Shown here one piece after another: positions 17,661-26,727 of a DNA stretch of 64,000 nucleotides. Position 1 is the stretch's first letter. Every line of letters starts with the position of its first letter. Source of the stretch: Saccharicrinis aurantiacus (GTDB taxonomy: Bacteria; Bacteroidota; Bacteroidia; Bacteroidales; Marinilabiliaceae); contig NZ_LYBV02000007.1 of NCBI RefSeq assembly GCF_001660705.2, forward strand, positions 186,001 to 250,000. The letters are read 5' to 3'. The position numbers and the translations under genes were made by a program. Below the pieces are notes generated by a model, which worked only from the letters and a program-made list of their open reading frames with translations, searched no databases and was not told the DNA's origin.

Positions 17661-19076
17661 CTATGATTTGTTGTTGGTTAACAGCTTTTCTAAGCGTTCT
17701 ATTTGTTTGTGTTTATTTACTTGTCGTAAGTTTCTTGCAGTTTCTGTAAAATATTGATGTCCTTTAATAAACGAAAGTTGGCGTTTTATCCAATCGTTAT
17801 ATGAGCCTATCATATCGCGAACCTTTAGTTCATCGTAAAGTTTCTCTGAAACAGGAATAAAGTCTGACCTTCCAAGATAATCTAAATCAGAATCACAAAT
17901 TACTTCTTCCAATTTATTTTTGGGTTCAGGAGGATACTCAGTGGCCATTATTAGTTCGCATATTTTATCTATAATATCTTCAGGATAATGGTATTTCGCT
18001 AATAATTTGCGAGCTATTATTGTTCCATGATATTCATGTTGGTCGTAACCTAATGTGTGTCCAGTATCATGAAAAATTGCTGCAAATTTTAAGATAAGTA
18101 TTTCTTCTTCATTAAGACCTTCGGCCCAACCTATTAGTTCTACTGCAGTAACCACATCAATGGTGTGTTTTACATTGTGGTAATAGAGGTTATTGGGTAA
18201 TTCTTGCTCAAGCATATCTAAGATATATTCCTGAATATCAATGAATTGAATAAGGGAGTATTTAGTTAAAAATTTTCTATTGAGCTCATTTGTTTTATTC
18301 GCATCCTGAAGCTGGGGTAATAATCCAACTACTGTATACATTTCAATGGCACCTTTGTATTTAACGGGCATCTTTCCCGAATATTTGCACTCAAAGAATT
18401 CTTTAATAAGCTCATAAGTCATTGAGGAAATATGAATTTCACCCGGATTACAAGCCATACCTAACCTACATGTTAAATCTATAGAAGAGCCTGCTAAACG
18501 AAATGGAGTCGATCTCCTGTTTGTTGGTTCTGCTAATACAGGGCCAGTATGAATGCCTATACTAACATCCCAAAACGAACTGCCATTTTCACCTCCATTT
18601 ACATCAATTGCAGCTTGTTGCATCTCAAATGCTGCTAGAATGACGTCTATTGGGTTAGTTCTATTTTCTTCCAGCATTCCTCCGCCAAACACAATTGAAT
18701 CACCAATGGTTTTAATTTTAACAATAGAGTATTTTTTTGCAATATCGTCAAACAGAAGTTTTAGCTCATCCAATTTATCTATTAAATTTTCAGCTAAAGG
18801 ATGATTGGTGAGTCGTTTGAAGCCATCAATCGAGACGTATAATAGGGAAACTCTATTAAACCGTTTTAGCTTACTGAGTTTCGAACTTTTCTTTTTATCA
18901 ATGTTGAAGTTATGATCTGCAACAAGGTTTAGGTATTTATCATCTTGTTTTTGAATGAAATAATATCGCTCTGTAACTTTCTTCTTATCAACAGACAATG
19001 TGCTACTTCTTTTAGCTAAGCTTGATAATCTATCTAAGTATAATTCTAAATTGTCTTTCATAGCACTACATAACAA
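17661..19076 (-). CDS. Class III nucleotidyl cyclase domain fused to an HD phosphohydrolase domain
   Basis: A soluble 471-residue protein. Residues about 73-250 are a class III cyclase homology domain. The two metal-binding aspartates are present: Asp84 in YVSIDGF and Asp126 in KTIGDS. Lys122 of IKTIGD matches the adenine-selecting lysine. However, the motif corresponding to 'D.WG..VN.A.R' reads FRLAGSSIDLTCRL: the second substrate-selecting Asp is replaced by Arg and the transition-state Asn by Asp, while the catalytic Arg is kept. Residues about 290-440 form an HD domain (HNVKHTIDV, FHDTGHTLG, CDSDLDYLG), the fold of cyclic-nucleotide phosphodiesterases. One protein may thus both make and break a nucleotide signal, or the HD part may act on another nucleotide. 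An alternative start is Met6. Confidence 0.8.
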   Translation of the reverse strand: MLCSAMKDNLELYLDRLSSLAKRSSTLSVDKKKVTERYYFIQKQDDKYLNLVADHNFNIDKKKSSKLSKLKRFNRVSLLYVSIDGFKRLTNHPLAENLIDKLDELKLLFDDIAKKYSIVKIKTIGDSIVFGGGMLEENRTNPIDVILAAFEMQQAAIDVNGGENGSSFWDVSIGIHTGPVLAEPTNRRSTPFRLAGSSIDLTCRLGMACNPGEIHISSMTYELIKEFFECKYSGKMPVKYKGAIEMYTVVGLLPQLQDANKTNELNRKFLTKYSLIQFIDIQEYILDMLEQELPNNLYYHNVKHTIDVVTAVELIGWAEGLNEEEILILKFAAIFHDTGHTLGYDQHEYHGTIIARKLLAKYHYPEDIIDKICELIMATEYPPEPKNKLEEVICDSDLDYLGRSDFIPVSEKLYDELKVRDMIGSYNDWIKRQLSFIKGHQYFTETARNLRQVNKHKQIERLEKLLTNNKS

Positions 19077-19262
19077 CGGATAATTTAATGGAGATACCGT
19101 CTCTGTTAGAGAAATAAACGTAAATAAAAATACGATACCTACAAAATATACGCGAAAAGATTATTTAAGTTTTGTTATGTGTGTTTTAATTCGGTAAATA
19201 GGGTAATTAAGATAATGAGAGTTGTTAATTTGGGGACTAACATTAATTTTAAATATTCTGAT

Positions 19263-20183
19263 TTATAGAAGTTCTATTATTTTAGATACTCTTGTTTTTA
19301 TTGGTGTAGTAGCCTGCATCCATTTTATATCTATTCCTCCACGTTCCATTTTTCTAAAATAAGTCATTTGTCGTTTGGCAAACTGATGGATTGCAATATT
19401 TAATTGGTCGAACATTTCTTGGTGGGTTATTTTTCCGGTGGCAAATAGCGTAAGAAACTTATATTCTAAACCATAATAGATTAGGTCTTCGGCATTCACT
19501 CCTTGGTCCATTATATTTCTCACTTCATCAACCATACCTTCTTCCAATCTGGATTTGAGCCGCTTGGTAATTTTAGCTCTTCTTAGTTCTCTGTCAATAT
19601 CAACTCCAATTATGAGAGGTCTTAATTCAGGGAGAGTGATATCAATTTTTGGGTTGCTTTTATAATATTCCTCAATTTCAATTGCTCTAATAGCCCTTTT
19701 TATAGTGTCAACATCACTATTGTTATGTAGGTTTTTATACGACTTCAGTATTTCTGTAAGTTCAGCAAGTGTCTTATTCTTTAAGGTCTCTCTAAATTCA
19801 TAATTGGCAGGCACTTGTACTAATTTGAAATGTTTTAGTACTGCCTCAATATACATGCCTGTTCCGCCGCACATAATTGGTATTTTACCTTTATTCTGAA
19901 TTTTTTCAAAAGCCTTAAAAAAATCATTTTGGTATTGATATACATTGTATTTGCTTCCTGCTTCAACTATGTCTATGAGGTGGTAAGGAATTTCAGTTCC
20001 ATTTATGGTATAGTCATCTAAATCTTTTCCTGTACCCAAGTCCATTTGTTTGTATACTTGACGACTGTCGGCACTAATTATCTCGCCATCTATATCGTAA
20101 GCCAATTGGGTAGCTAAATCAGTTTTGCCACTAGCAGTTGGACCAAGAACGACTATTAGATTATAATTTTCTGATTTTTTCAT
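19263..20183 (-). CDS. miaA: tRNA dimethylallyltransferase
   Basis: MiaA adds a dimethylallyl group from DMAPP to N6 of A37 in tRNAs reading UNN codons. The 306-residue product has the P-loop GPTASGKT at 14-21, the DSRQVYKQMDLGTGK substrate motif, and the ending expected for the family (FAKRQMTYFRK). Length is normal. It is divergent from the Yip1-like gene at 20302 and separated from the cyclase-HD gene by a 186-bp stretch in which I see no gene. Confidence 0.97.
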   Translation of the reverse strand: MKKSENYNLIVVLGPTASGKTDLATQLAYDIDGEIISADSRQVYKQMDLGTGKDLDDYTINGTEIPYHLIDIVEAGSKYNVYQYQNDFFKAFEKIQNKGKIPIMCGGTGMYIEAVLKHFKLVQVPANYEFRETLKNKTLAELTEILKSYKNLHNNSDVDTIKRAIRAIEIEEYYKSNPKIDITLPELRPLIIGVDIDRELRRAKITKRLKSRLEEGMVDEVRNIMDQGVNAEDLIYYGLEYKFLTLFATGKITHQEMFDQLNIAIHQFAKRQMTYFRKMERGGIDIKWMQATTPIKTRVSKIIELL

Positions 20184-20234
20184 CGTTAAATAAGTAGAAT
20201 TAGTGACTAAAAGTAAAGATGACCTGAATTTTAT

Positions 20235-20242
20235 TAATTTTG
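20235..20242 (+). promoter_or_regulatory. Bacteroidetes-type -7 promoter element
   Basis: TAATTTTG matches the TAnnTTTG consensus and lies 60 bp upstream of the Yip1-like gene. A TTG at the expected -33 distance is not present, so strength is uncertain. Confidence 0.45.
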
Positions 20243-20301
20243 CACCACAAAACTAGATAAATGAGCGAATATTTGCTTATGCATTGGAGAATTTTTAATT
20301 A

Positions 20302-20913
20302 ATGAATGATAAAGTTAAACAAGAATCGCTAACTCAAAGGTACCAGCATTTATTTGTTAGGAGCATCAACTTAATAGTGAAACCTAAGAAAGAGTGGGCT
20401 GCAGTGTTACACGAGAAGAATGACTCGAATGCTATTTTAAGCACATTTGTGCTGCCTTATGTGTTTTTAGCAACTATTATTACTTTTGTCAAGTATTTAG
20501 TGATATACAGCAATCTTGAGTTTGGAGAAGCAATTAAGCAATCTTTAGCAGTTTTTTCATCTTTGTTTTTCACATATATCATTGGATATCAAATTTTGAT
20601 ACGTGCCTTACCTGGATTTTTAAATGAAAAAATTAGTAAATCATCGTTGAATAGGATATCGGCTAGTTTAATAGCTTACTCTTCTTTGTGTGTTTTTATT
20701 TATCAGGTTTTAATACTATTGATGCCAGATTTATCGATATTGGCAGTTATTCTACTTTATTCAATTTATTTAATTTGGATTGGTGTATCTGAGTTTGATA
20801 ATTTTAAGCAAAAAGATTTTAAAGTAGTAGTAACAATTATAATAAGTGGTATTGTATTAATTATGCCATTTTTTTTATCAAAAGTTATTGTACAAATGAG
20901 TGCAGGAATTTAA
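20302..20913 (+). CDS. Yip1-like multi-pass membrane protein
   Basis: A 203-residue inner-membrane protein with about five hydrophobic segments (starting near [19 protein letters not shown]) after a polar N-terminal region of some 45 residues. The pattern 'I..P..EW' before the first segment is typical of bacterial Yip1-domain proteins, whose function is unknown. It ends 10 bp before smpB, so the two share a transcript. There is no signal peptide and no enzymatic motif. Confidence in the gene is high, in the family moderate. Confidence 0.65.
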   Translation: MNDKVKQESLTQRYQHLFVRSINLIVKPKKEWAAVLHEKNDSNAILSTFVLPYVFLATIITFVKYLVIYSNLEFGEAIKQSLAVFSSLFFTYIIGYQILIRALPGFLNEKISKSSLNRISASLIAYSSLCVFIYQVLILLMPDLSILAVILLYSIYLIWIGVSEFDNFKQKDFKVVVTIIISGIVLIMPFFLSKVIVQMSAGI

Positions 20914-20923
20914 CAGGTTTGTA

Positions 20924-21379
20924 ATGAGTAAACAAAAAATAAATATAAGAAATAAAAAAGCCTATTTTGACTACGAAATTATTGAAAAATATGTCGCAGG
21001 GGTTCAATTATCAGGTACTGAAATAAAGTCGCTTCGTCTTGGTAAAGCAAGTTTGGTTGATGCTTATTCGTATTTTGTAAATGGTGAGCTTTGGGTTAAA
21101 GGTTTTAATATTTCAGAATACTTTTATGGTACTTATAATAACCATATGCCCTTAAGGGAGCGTAAATTATTGTTACATAAAAAAGAATTGCAAAAATTAA
21201 ATAGAAAAACAAAAGAGTCTGGCTTAACCATTATTCCTTTACAAGTATTTATTACAGATAAGGGTTGGGCTAAAGTTGAAATAGGCTTAGCAAAAGGTAA
21301 AAAGTCTCATGATAAACGTGAAACTTTAAAACTTAAAGATGCTAAGCGCGAAATGGACAGAACAAAGAAAATATATTAA
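20924..21379 (+). CDS. smpB: SsrA-binding protein SmpB
   Basis: SmpB binds tmRNA and brings it to stalled ribosomes. The product is 151 residues from ATG 20924 ([19 protein letters not shown]); an upstream in-frame ATG at 20900 overlaps the previous gene and adds eight non-conserved residues. Family motifs are clear: [16 protein letters not shown] near the N-terminus, the [13 protein letters not shown] basic loop and the conserved KREMDR end. The basic tail needed for decoding-centre contact is present. It is preceded by the Yip1-like gene and followed by an ECF sigma factor. Confidence 0.97.
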   Translation: MSKQKINIRNKKAYFDYEIIEKYVAGVQLSGTEIKSLRLGKASLVDAYSYFVNGELWVKGFNISEYFYGTYNNHMPLRERKLLLHKKELQKLNRKTKESGLTIIPLQVFITDKGWAKVEIGLAKGKKSHDKRETLKLKDAKREMDRTKKIY

Positions 21380-21412
21380 ATAATACGCAACCTTTGTGTT
21401 TCTAATACATCT

Positions 21413-22036
21413 TTGATGGTAGCAAGTGTTGTTACCATAATGATTGTTTTAGATGTAAAACATAATGGTATCAATGTTTTTGGGGTGGATAAACTAGACA
21501 ATATTATTAAACAATGCAGAAAGAATAAGCCTGCTGCGCAAAAGGAGCTTTATCAGCTTTTTTCGCCTAGGTTGTTCGGTGTGTGTTTGCAATATTGTAA
21601 GGATAGAACTGAAGCAGAAGACAATCTTCAAGAAGGATTTATTAAGATCTTTAGTAATATTAAACAGTTTAATTTCCAAGGTTCATTTGAAGGATGGATG
21701 AGAAGGATTATGGTGAACACAATAATAGCTTCTTTCCGAAAAAAGAACCCGGTTTATTTTACCGATAATATTGAGGACTTTGAAAGGGATTATATAGAAG
21801 AGCAAGTTGAGGAAAGTAAAGTTAAGCTTCCTGAATTATTGAAATTAATTGAAGAGTTGCCCCCTAAATATAAATTAGTATTTAATTTATATGCATTAGA
21901 GGGGTACACGCATAGTGAAATATCAGAGATATTAAGTATTAGTGAAGGAACATCTAAATCAAATCTATCTAGAGCAAGAAAATTATTAAAAGATAAATTG
22001 AATAAGGCAAATGTGGCTGAAATTCAAACCGCATAA
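21413..22036 (+). CDS. ECF-type RNA polymerase sigma factor
   Basis: An extracytoplasmic-function sigma-70 factor, 207 residues as given. Region 2 begins at CRKNKPAAQKELYQLFSPRL and includes the -10-binding helix (EAEDNLQEGFIKIF..I..F); region 4 has the helix-turn-helix ALEGYTHSEISEIL-SISEGTSKSNLSRARK. The true start is unsure: ATG 21413, ATG 21440 or GTG 21485 are in frame and the shorter ones fit family length better. The downstream gene begins 5 bp later and has an anti-sigma-like topology, so the pair is probably a sigma factor with its regulator. The target regulon is unknown. Confidence 0.9.
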   Translation: MMVASVVTIMIVLDVKHNGINVFGVDKLDNIIKQCRKNKPAAQKELYQLFSPRLFGVCLQYCKDRTEAEDNLQEGFIKIFSNIKQFNFQGSFEGWMRRIMVNTIIASFRKKNPVYFTDNIEDFERDYIEEQVEESKVKLPELLKLIEELPPKYKLVFNLYALEGYTHSEISEILSISEGTSKSNLSRARKLLKDKLNKANVAEIQTA

Positions 22037-22041
22037 GTAAT

Positions 22042-23514
22042 ATGAATAAAGATATCGACAATATATTTAAAGATGGACTCCAAGGTCATACCGAGGAGCC
22101 ACCTGCGTTTATATGGGATTCTATCAATAGTGAGTTAGGTACTGCACGTGCTAATAATAATCGTATTGTAATATGGCGCAGTCTTGCTGCAGCCGCATTT
22201 ATTGGTGTTATTTTCTTAAGTGGTTTGTTGTTTAAAGGTATTGATGATAATTTAAACTCAAATGAGGTTATTGGATACAATCATTCAAATAATGAAAAAG
22301 TAGAGAAAGAAAAAATAGTTAAGGAGGCTGCCGTAATTTCTTCAGATGAACCTAAAACGGAGGAAAAGCAAATTGAATCAATCACAAAAGTAGTTGTGCC
22401 AACAAAGACCTTTTTATCAGAACAATCTGAATTTAGCGACTCTAGAAAAAGTAATGAAAATAAAGCTAAGACAAGTAATGCTCAAGATAACGAGAAACCT
22501 AATTTATCTAATGAGCAAGAATTTATTGTAGAAACTCAAATAGAGGAGACTGAAGTAGATTCAAGTGCTGTTGTTTTAGATGATGGTAGTAATGAGCAAA
22601 CCCCAAGCTCTGAAGAATTGAATGAATCATTACCAATTGTTTATTCAGAAGGCTCTCAAGTTATTTTGGCTCAAAATAATCAGAAAAAAGAATACGAACC
22701 ATTTCCAGGTAAGCCTTCTGTGTATAATCCAACAAAGAGTAAGTCAAAGTACGTAATAACCTTAGGTGGGCAAGTTGCACCTGGTTATTCTGATAAAGAA
22801 GTTTCAGGGGCTTCAAACACTGCAAGTAAAGAATCAGGAATTGTTACAATTTCCGGTGGGCTTAATGTAAATGTGAAAGCAAAGAGTCGATGGAGTATTG
22901 AAACAGGGGCCTATTATACCCAGTCAGGACAAAAATTTTCTAATGAAGTATATGGTGATGATAGATCTTTATTCATGAGAGCTAATAGAGCTAAAGTCAC
23001 TGAAAAAGAAACTGAGGTGCCATTAAATAATTCTCTAGGGAAAATAAACCTTAAGAATGTTCCTATTTTTGGTGAGGATAATTATGGTAAAATGCCATCT
23101 CTTCCTAACGTGAGTAATCCAGAATTAGGAAGTCCAAATAATACTGTTGGAATGATTGATATTCAGCAGGAATTAGATTTTATAGAAGTGCCTTTATTGG
23201 TTCGTTATCACTTAATAGATAGTAAGGTTAATTTGTCTCTTGCCGGAGGTATGAGTACAAATTTTTTAGTTGATAACAATGTATACTATCTAGAAGGGGG
23301 TAATAAAACCTGGATTGGAGAAACAGAACAAATCAATAATGTTAATTATAGTGCAGTGTTTGGTTTGGGCCTTCAAGCTCCAATTTGGAAAACGCTTCAG
23401 TTTAATTTAGAGCCACGATTGAAGTATTTTATGAATTCTGTATCAAGTGATACTTCAACAGATTATAAACCTTATTCTATCGGGTTGTTTACTGGCGTTA
23501 GTTTTAGGTTTTAG
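22042..23514 (+). CDS. Membrane protein with C-terminal outer-membrane-barrel-like region, partner of the ECF sigma factor
   Basis: A 490-residue protein. The first 45 residues are cytoplasmic and carry the 'DNIFKDGL..H..EPPAFIWDSI' pattern common in proteins encoded next to Bacteroidetes ECF sigma factors. One transmembrane helix follows (about 47-67, LAAAAFIGVIFLSGLLF), then a long acidic, Ser/Glu-rich linker (70-230). The last 250 residues alternate like an outer-membrane beta-barrel (PorT/OMP_b-brl style) and end in an aromatic (VSFRF). If this reading is right, one chain would link the cytoplasmic sigma factor to the outer membrane across the periplasm. Alternatively the C-terminal part is a periplasmic beta domain. 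It converges with the ABC transporter gene, with only 2 bp between the two stops. Confidence 0.6.
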   Translation: MNKDIDNIFKDGLQGHTEEPPAFIWDSINSELGTARANNNRIVIWRSLAAAAFIGVIFLSGLLFKGIDDNLNSNEVIGYNHSNNEKVEKEKIVKEAAVISSDEPKTEEKQIESITKVVVPTKTFLSEQSEFSDSRKSNENKAKTSNAQDNEKPNLSNEQEFIVETQIEETEVDSSAVVLDDGSNEQTPSSEELNESLPIVYSEGSQVILAQNNQKKEYEPFPGKPSVYNPTKSKSKYVITLGGQVAPGYSDKEVSGASNTASKESGIVTISGGLNVNVKAKSRWSIETGAYYTQSGQKFSNEVYGDDRSLFMRANRAKVTEKETEVPLNNSLGKINLKNVPIFGEDNYGKMPSLPNVSNPELGSPNNTVGMIDIQQELDFIEVPLLVRYHLIDSKVNLSLAGGMSTNFLVDNNVYYLEGGNKTWIGETEQINNVNYSAVFGLGLQAPIWKTLQFNLEPRLKYFMNSVSSDTSTDYKPYSIGLFTGVSFRF

Positions 23515-23516
23515 GT

Positions 23517-25301
23517 TTATATAATGCTACGTTGTGTAGCATTTGCCATTTCATAAAAAACACCTTTATTGGCCATTAGTTCTTTTGGACTACCAACTTC
23601 AGCAATTTCGTTATTATCAATTACAACAACTCTATCTGCTAGGTTTATAGTTGATAATCGATGACTCACAATTAATGCAGTTCTTCCTTTAGTGATTTTG
23701 TCAAAATTTTCAATCATCTGAGCTTCTGTAAAGGCATCCATCGAACTTGTTGGTTCATCTAAAATAATTAACTGGGCATTATTATAGAATGAACGCGCGA
23801 GGGCCATTCTTTGCCATTCACCCATACTCAACATTTCACTGTCTTTAAATAAAGTGCCGAGTTTAGTGTCGAAACCTTGGGGTAATTTTTCTAGAGTCTC
23901 TTTTATACCAGCCTTTTCAGCATTCAACTTAATGTCTTCCTCATTCATCTCTTTATTGACATCACCAAACCAAATATTTTCCTTGGCTGTTGTATTATAA
24001 AGCATGAAATCTTGAAATATTACGCTAATATTTTGAGAAATGGACTCGTTACTTATATCAGATAAATTAATGTCATCAATGAGAATTTTCCCAGAACTAG
24101 GTTTGTATAATCCACATAAGAGTTTAATTAAGGTTGTTTTGCCAGCGCCATTTGCCCCAACTAAGGCTATGGTTTCTTCTTTATTTATGTTTAAATTAAA
24201 ATTGTTAAATACCTTACGTTTACTGTTTGGGTATTTAAAACTTAAGTTTTCTATAAAAATACCCTTCTGAATAGTTTTTGGAAAACTAATATTCGTTTTG
24301 TGTTTTGTGTTTGGATGTTTGTAATCGATAAATTCAAATAAGTTTTTTAAGAAATTGCCATCATCAAGGAGAGCTGTGATATTTCCTAAAAGTTCTTGAA
24401 GAATTCCGAAGCCTCTATATAAAGCTAGCAGATACATTACCATAGTGCCCTGTGAGATATTTCCATTGATGGCTTCCTTTGTTACAAAACCGAATACTAA
24501 GAATAGCGATACGGATGCAAATATCTGTAGGAATATTTCATGGCTTGTTTTCCTTCGTAATAAGTTTAATTGGTCGTTCCTTAGCTCATCTTTTAGATTC
24601 TCATATTGGTTCTTAAAAAGCCAGCTTAAGTTAAATATACGAAGTTCTTTTGCATACTCTTTACCTGTTAATAGTCTGTTGTAGTATCCTACAACTCTTT
24701 CTTTTTCGGTTTGATTATTCTTAAGGCTAAATAGTTGTTTCGAATAATTTAACCTCAGTATTACTATTGGGAGTGATGTGATTATAAGTGTAATTATAGC
24801 AAACCAATGCAGCGAGCTTAATAGTCCAGCAATTAATAAAAGGGTAATGCAGTTTTGCAGAATCTTAATAAAACCATAGTATATTCGGGAGGGTCGAATT
24901 GTTGATTCATTTATAGCCCGGTGAAATATATTTTGGAAGTTTACATTTTCATAAGAACTGTAGCTAAAAGTGGTTGTATGAGAATGAATGATGTTTTGGA
25001 TATAATCGTTTATTGAATAGGAATGTTTTTGGTTTATTAGCGAGCCAATAGACGTTAATATAGCATTGAGTATAAATAATAATCCAGTTAAGAAGAGTGT
25101 AATATATAAAGTAAAGTCCTCGTTATTATTGTTTTGAATTGATGTAGCAATTTCATCAACCAATAATTTAATAATATATATAAGGCAAACAGGTAAAAAT
25201 CCTTTGATTAAAATAACAAAGGCGTTTATAACAGACCATTTTCTTGAGCTTTGCCAAACTATTTTAAGTGAACGGAGTATGTGTTTAATTTTATCCTTCA
25301 A
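23517..25301 (-). CDS. ABC exporter, fused permease-ATPase (probable peptide exporter)
   Basis: A 594-residue half-transporter of the MsbA/peptide-exporter type. About six membrane helices (20-320) are followed by a nucleotide-binding domain with Walker A GANGAGKTTL, Q-loop VIFQDF, signature LSMGEWQRMALAR, Walker B LIILDEPTSSMD and H-loop VSHRLS. The signature reads LSMGE instead of LSGGQ, a variant seen in peptide-type exporters. There is no N-terminal C39 peptidase domain, so any leader must be removed by another enzyme; the adjacent signal-peptidase-like protein is the natural candidate. It is the last gene of the minus-strand cluster 23517-27264, 56 bp after the peptidase. Its role as exporter of the 73-aa peptide product is inferred from context. 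Confidence 0.88.
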   Translation of the reverse strand: MKDKIKHILRSLKIVWQSSRKWSVINAFVILIKGFLPVCLIYIIKLLVDEIATSIQNNNNEDFTLYITLFLTGLLFILNAILTSIGSLINQKHSYSINDYIQNIIHSHTTTFSYSSYENVNFQNIFHRAINESTIRPSRIYYGFIKILQNCITLLLIAGLLSSLHWFAIITLIITSLPIVILRLNYSKQLFSLKNNQTEKERVVGYYNRLLTGKEYAKELRIFNLSWLFKNQYENLKDELRNDQLNLLRRKTSHEIFLQIFASVSLFLVFGFVTKEAINGNISQGTMVMYLLALYRGFGILQELLGNITALLDDGNFLKNLFEFIDYKHPNTKHKTNISFPKTIQKGIFIENLSFKYPNSKRKVFNNFNLNINKEETIALVGANGAGKTTLIKLLCGLYKPSSGKILIDDINLSDISNESISQNISVIFQDFMLYNTTAKENIWFGDVNKEMNEEDIKLNAEKAGIKETLEKLPQGFDTKLGTLFKDSEMLSMGEWQRMALARSFYNNAQLIILDEPTSSMDAFTEAQMIENFDKITKGRTALIVSHRLSTINLADRVVVIDNNEIAEVGSPKELMANKGVFYEMANATQRSII

Positions 25302-25357
25302 TTGTTTAATATTACTTGTTAGATGATAATTAGTAATGTAAAGATAAAAATATGAAT

Positions 25358-25819
25358 TTAATTGGGGACGTTTTTGAGTTTATACCAAATACGGGCTAGG
25401 TAATAGGTGAAGTAGCCTAATATTGGTGTAGTTATAACTATCAGCTGTTTAATAAAAATAGAGTGTCGTATCTTTAATATCTTACCATTGCGTTTGTGTA
25501 GAACGCTAATGGCTAATAGTTTATCTCTGTTAATTGTTTTGTCAAAATTAATTAAACTATCACCTTTTGTAAGGTATTGGCCTTTAGTGTGGTCAAATTT
25601 TATAAGTCTGTGAAATATAATTCTGTTTTGTCTCTCAAAGAATACCACATCACCTTTCTTCAGGTTGTTAAAATCTATTGGTATAACCTTCACAACATCG
25701 CCTGGTAAATAACACGGAAACATACTTAATCCATGTACAGGAATTTCGACAGAAACCCCATCTGCAATCATTTCTTTTATCGCTTCTAGTAATAGTTGTT
25801 GTTTGCGTTGGGTGTTCAA
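25358..25819 (-). CDS. S26-family signal-peptidase-like protease (ER/archaeal type, Ser-His)
   Basis: A 153-residue protein with the motifs of S24/S26 peptidases. The nucleophile is Ser32 in HGLSMFP, with PGDVV following, then FHRL with His70, and TKGDS with Asp87. Having His where bacterial LepB has Lys puts it with the ER Sec11/SipW branch. It lacks the usual N-terminal membrane anchor; instead one hydrophobic segment lies near the C-terminus (about 122-142). Such an orientation could place the active site in the cytoplasm. The start codon overlaps the kinase stop by 4 bp (25816-25819), so translation is coupled. Inferred job: removing the leader from the 73-aa peptide before or during export. 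Confidence 0.8.
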   Translation of the reverse strand: MNTQRKQQLLLEAIKEMIADGVSVEIPVHGLSMFPCYLPGDVVKVIPIDFNNLKKGDVVFFERQNRIIFHRLIKFDHTKGQYLTKGDSLINFDKTINRDKLLAISVLHKRNGKILKIRHSIFIKQLIVITTPILGYFTYYLARIWYKLKNVPN

Positions 25820-26715
25820 TAGTCTAATTCTTTAATTAGTTTAACAATTTCACCGTCTGGCTTGAAGCCTACCTCGTAAACCTTTATTTTATTGATAATA
25901 GATTCAACTATATCTAAATGATTCTGAATCATACCTTGCTCATAAAACTGCTGAATAAAATTACTCAGTACTTTAGTAAATGCATGTACACCACTTAAGG
26001 GTTTTATATAGTTATTAGGGTGTTGTTTTAAAATAAATATTTTAGTTAGTGTGCTTTCTATTGGTTTTTGGGTATAGTATGGCATAGGGGTATTGTAGAC
26101 TTTTATATGGTCTCCTATATTTCTTATTGCTAGCCTATCGTCATTAATGACTGTATGTCCGGCTTGGTGCCATAATCTTGCCATGGTTGATTTGCCAATG
26201 CCTGATATGCCGGTAAATGCATATGCTTCATCATTGTTGATAATGCACGATGCATGTATTAATACTCCATTGTTCCAGTGCAATAGATATAAACTTAATA
26301 GGGCACCAAAAGGGTGAGAGTATGGGTCGACTATGAGTTTGTTGTGAAATGTACCTTTCACATATGCATTAACTGTATTGCTATTATTATTTTTAACAGC
26401 AACTATCTCATCTATTGCAGGGTGATTCTCATAATCTATTTTAATAACAACCGATTCTTTATTTTTAAAGATATGCCACTTATACTTCAGGAATTCTTCC
26501 GTAGTTAAATTGCCAGAAAAGACTCTTTGATACGAAGTTAGATTATAGCTATCTTCTGAATAATGATAGTTTAGATGGTAATCTGGTGCGTGATTAGGAA
26601 AAACTTTGGAATAAGCAGAAATAGAACAACTTAAATCAAGTTGAATAAATTTACTTTTAGTTGATATTAAAATGTTAATACCTGAAATATTGACGTATAA
26701 ATTGGCATCATTCAT
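25816..26715 (-). CDS. HprK-like serine kinase (P-loop kinase of peptide-modification type)
   Basis: A 299-residue cytoplasmic protein related to the C-terminal domain of HPr kinase. The typical order is present: GVLIHAS (about 150-156), Walker A GISGIGKST (169-177, Lys175), then VINDDR with Asp192-Asp193, the site that in HprK positions the Ser hydroxyl. The N-terminal 140 residues are beta-rich and not recognised; they could bind the substrate. HprK-like kinases of this kind occur in some lasso-peptide clusters, where a relative phosphorylates the peptide's C-terminal Ser. Here the gene begins 12 bp after a 73-aa peptide with a poly-Ser stretch, making that peptide the obvious substrate. 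This is inference; polysaccharide-linked roles are known for related genes too. Confidence 0.8.
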   Translation of the reverse strand: MNDANLYVNISGINILISTKSKFIQLDLSCSISAYSKVFPNHAPDYHLNYHYSEDSYNLTSYQRVFSGNLTTEEFLKYKWHIFKNKESVVIKIDYENHPAIDEIVAVKNNNSNTVNAYVKGTFHNKLIVDPYSHPFGALLSLYLLHWNNGVLIHASCIINNDEAYAFTGISGIGKSTMARLWHQAGHTVINDDRLAIRNIGDHIKVYNTPMPYYTQKPIESTLTKIFILKQHPNNYIKPLSGVHAFTKVLSNFIQQFYEQGMIQNHLDIVESIINKIKVYEVGFKPDGEIVKLIKELDY

Positions 26716-26727
26716 AGCGTAAAGCTA

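Noticed and set aside
23524-23542. 7-bp perfect inverted repeat as a terminator for the barrel/ABC convergent genes
   Set aside because: It lies inside the last codons of the ABC gene and has no T run, so I do not call it a terminator.
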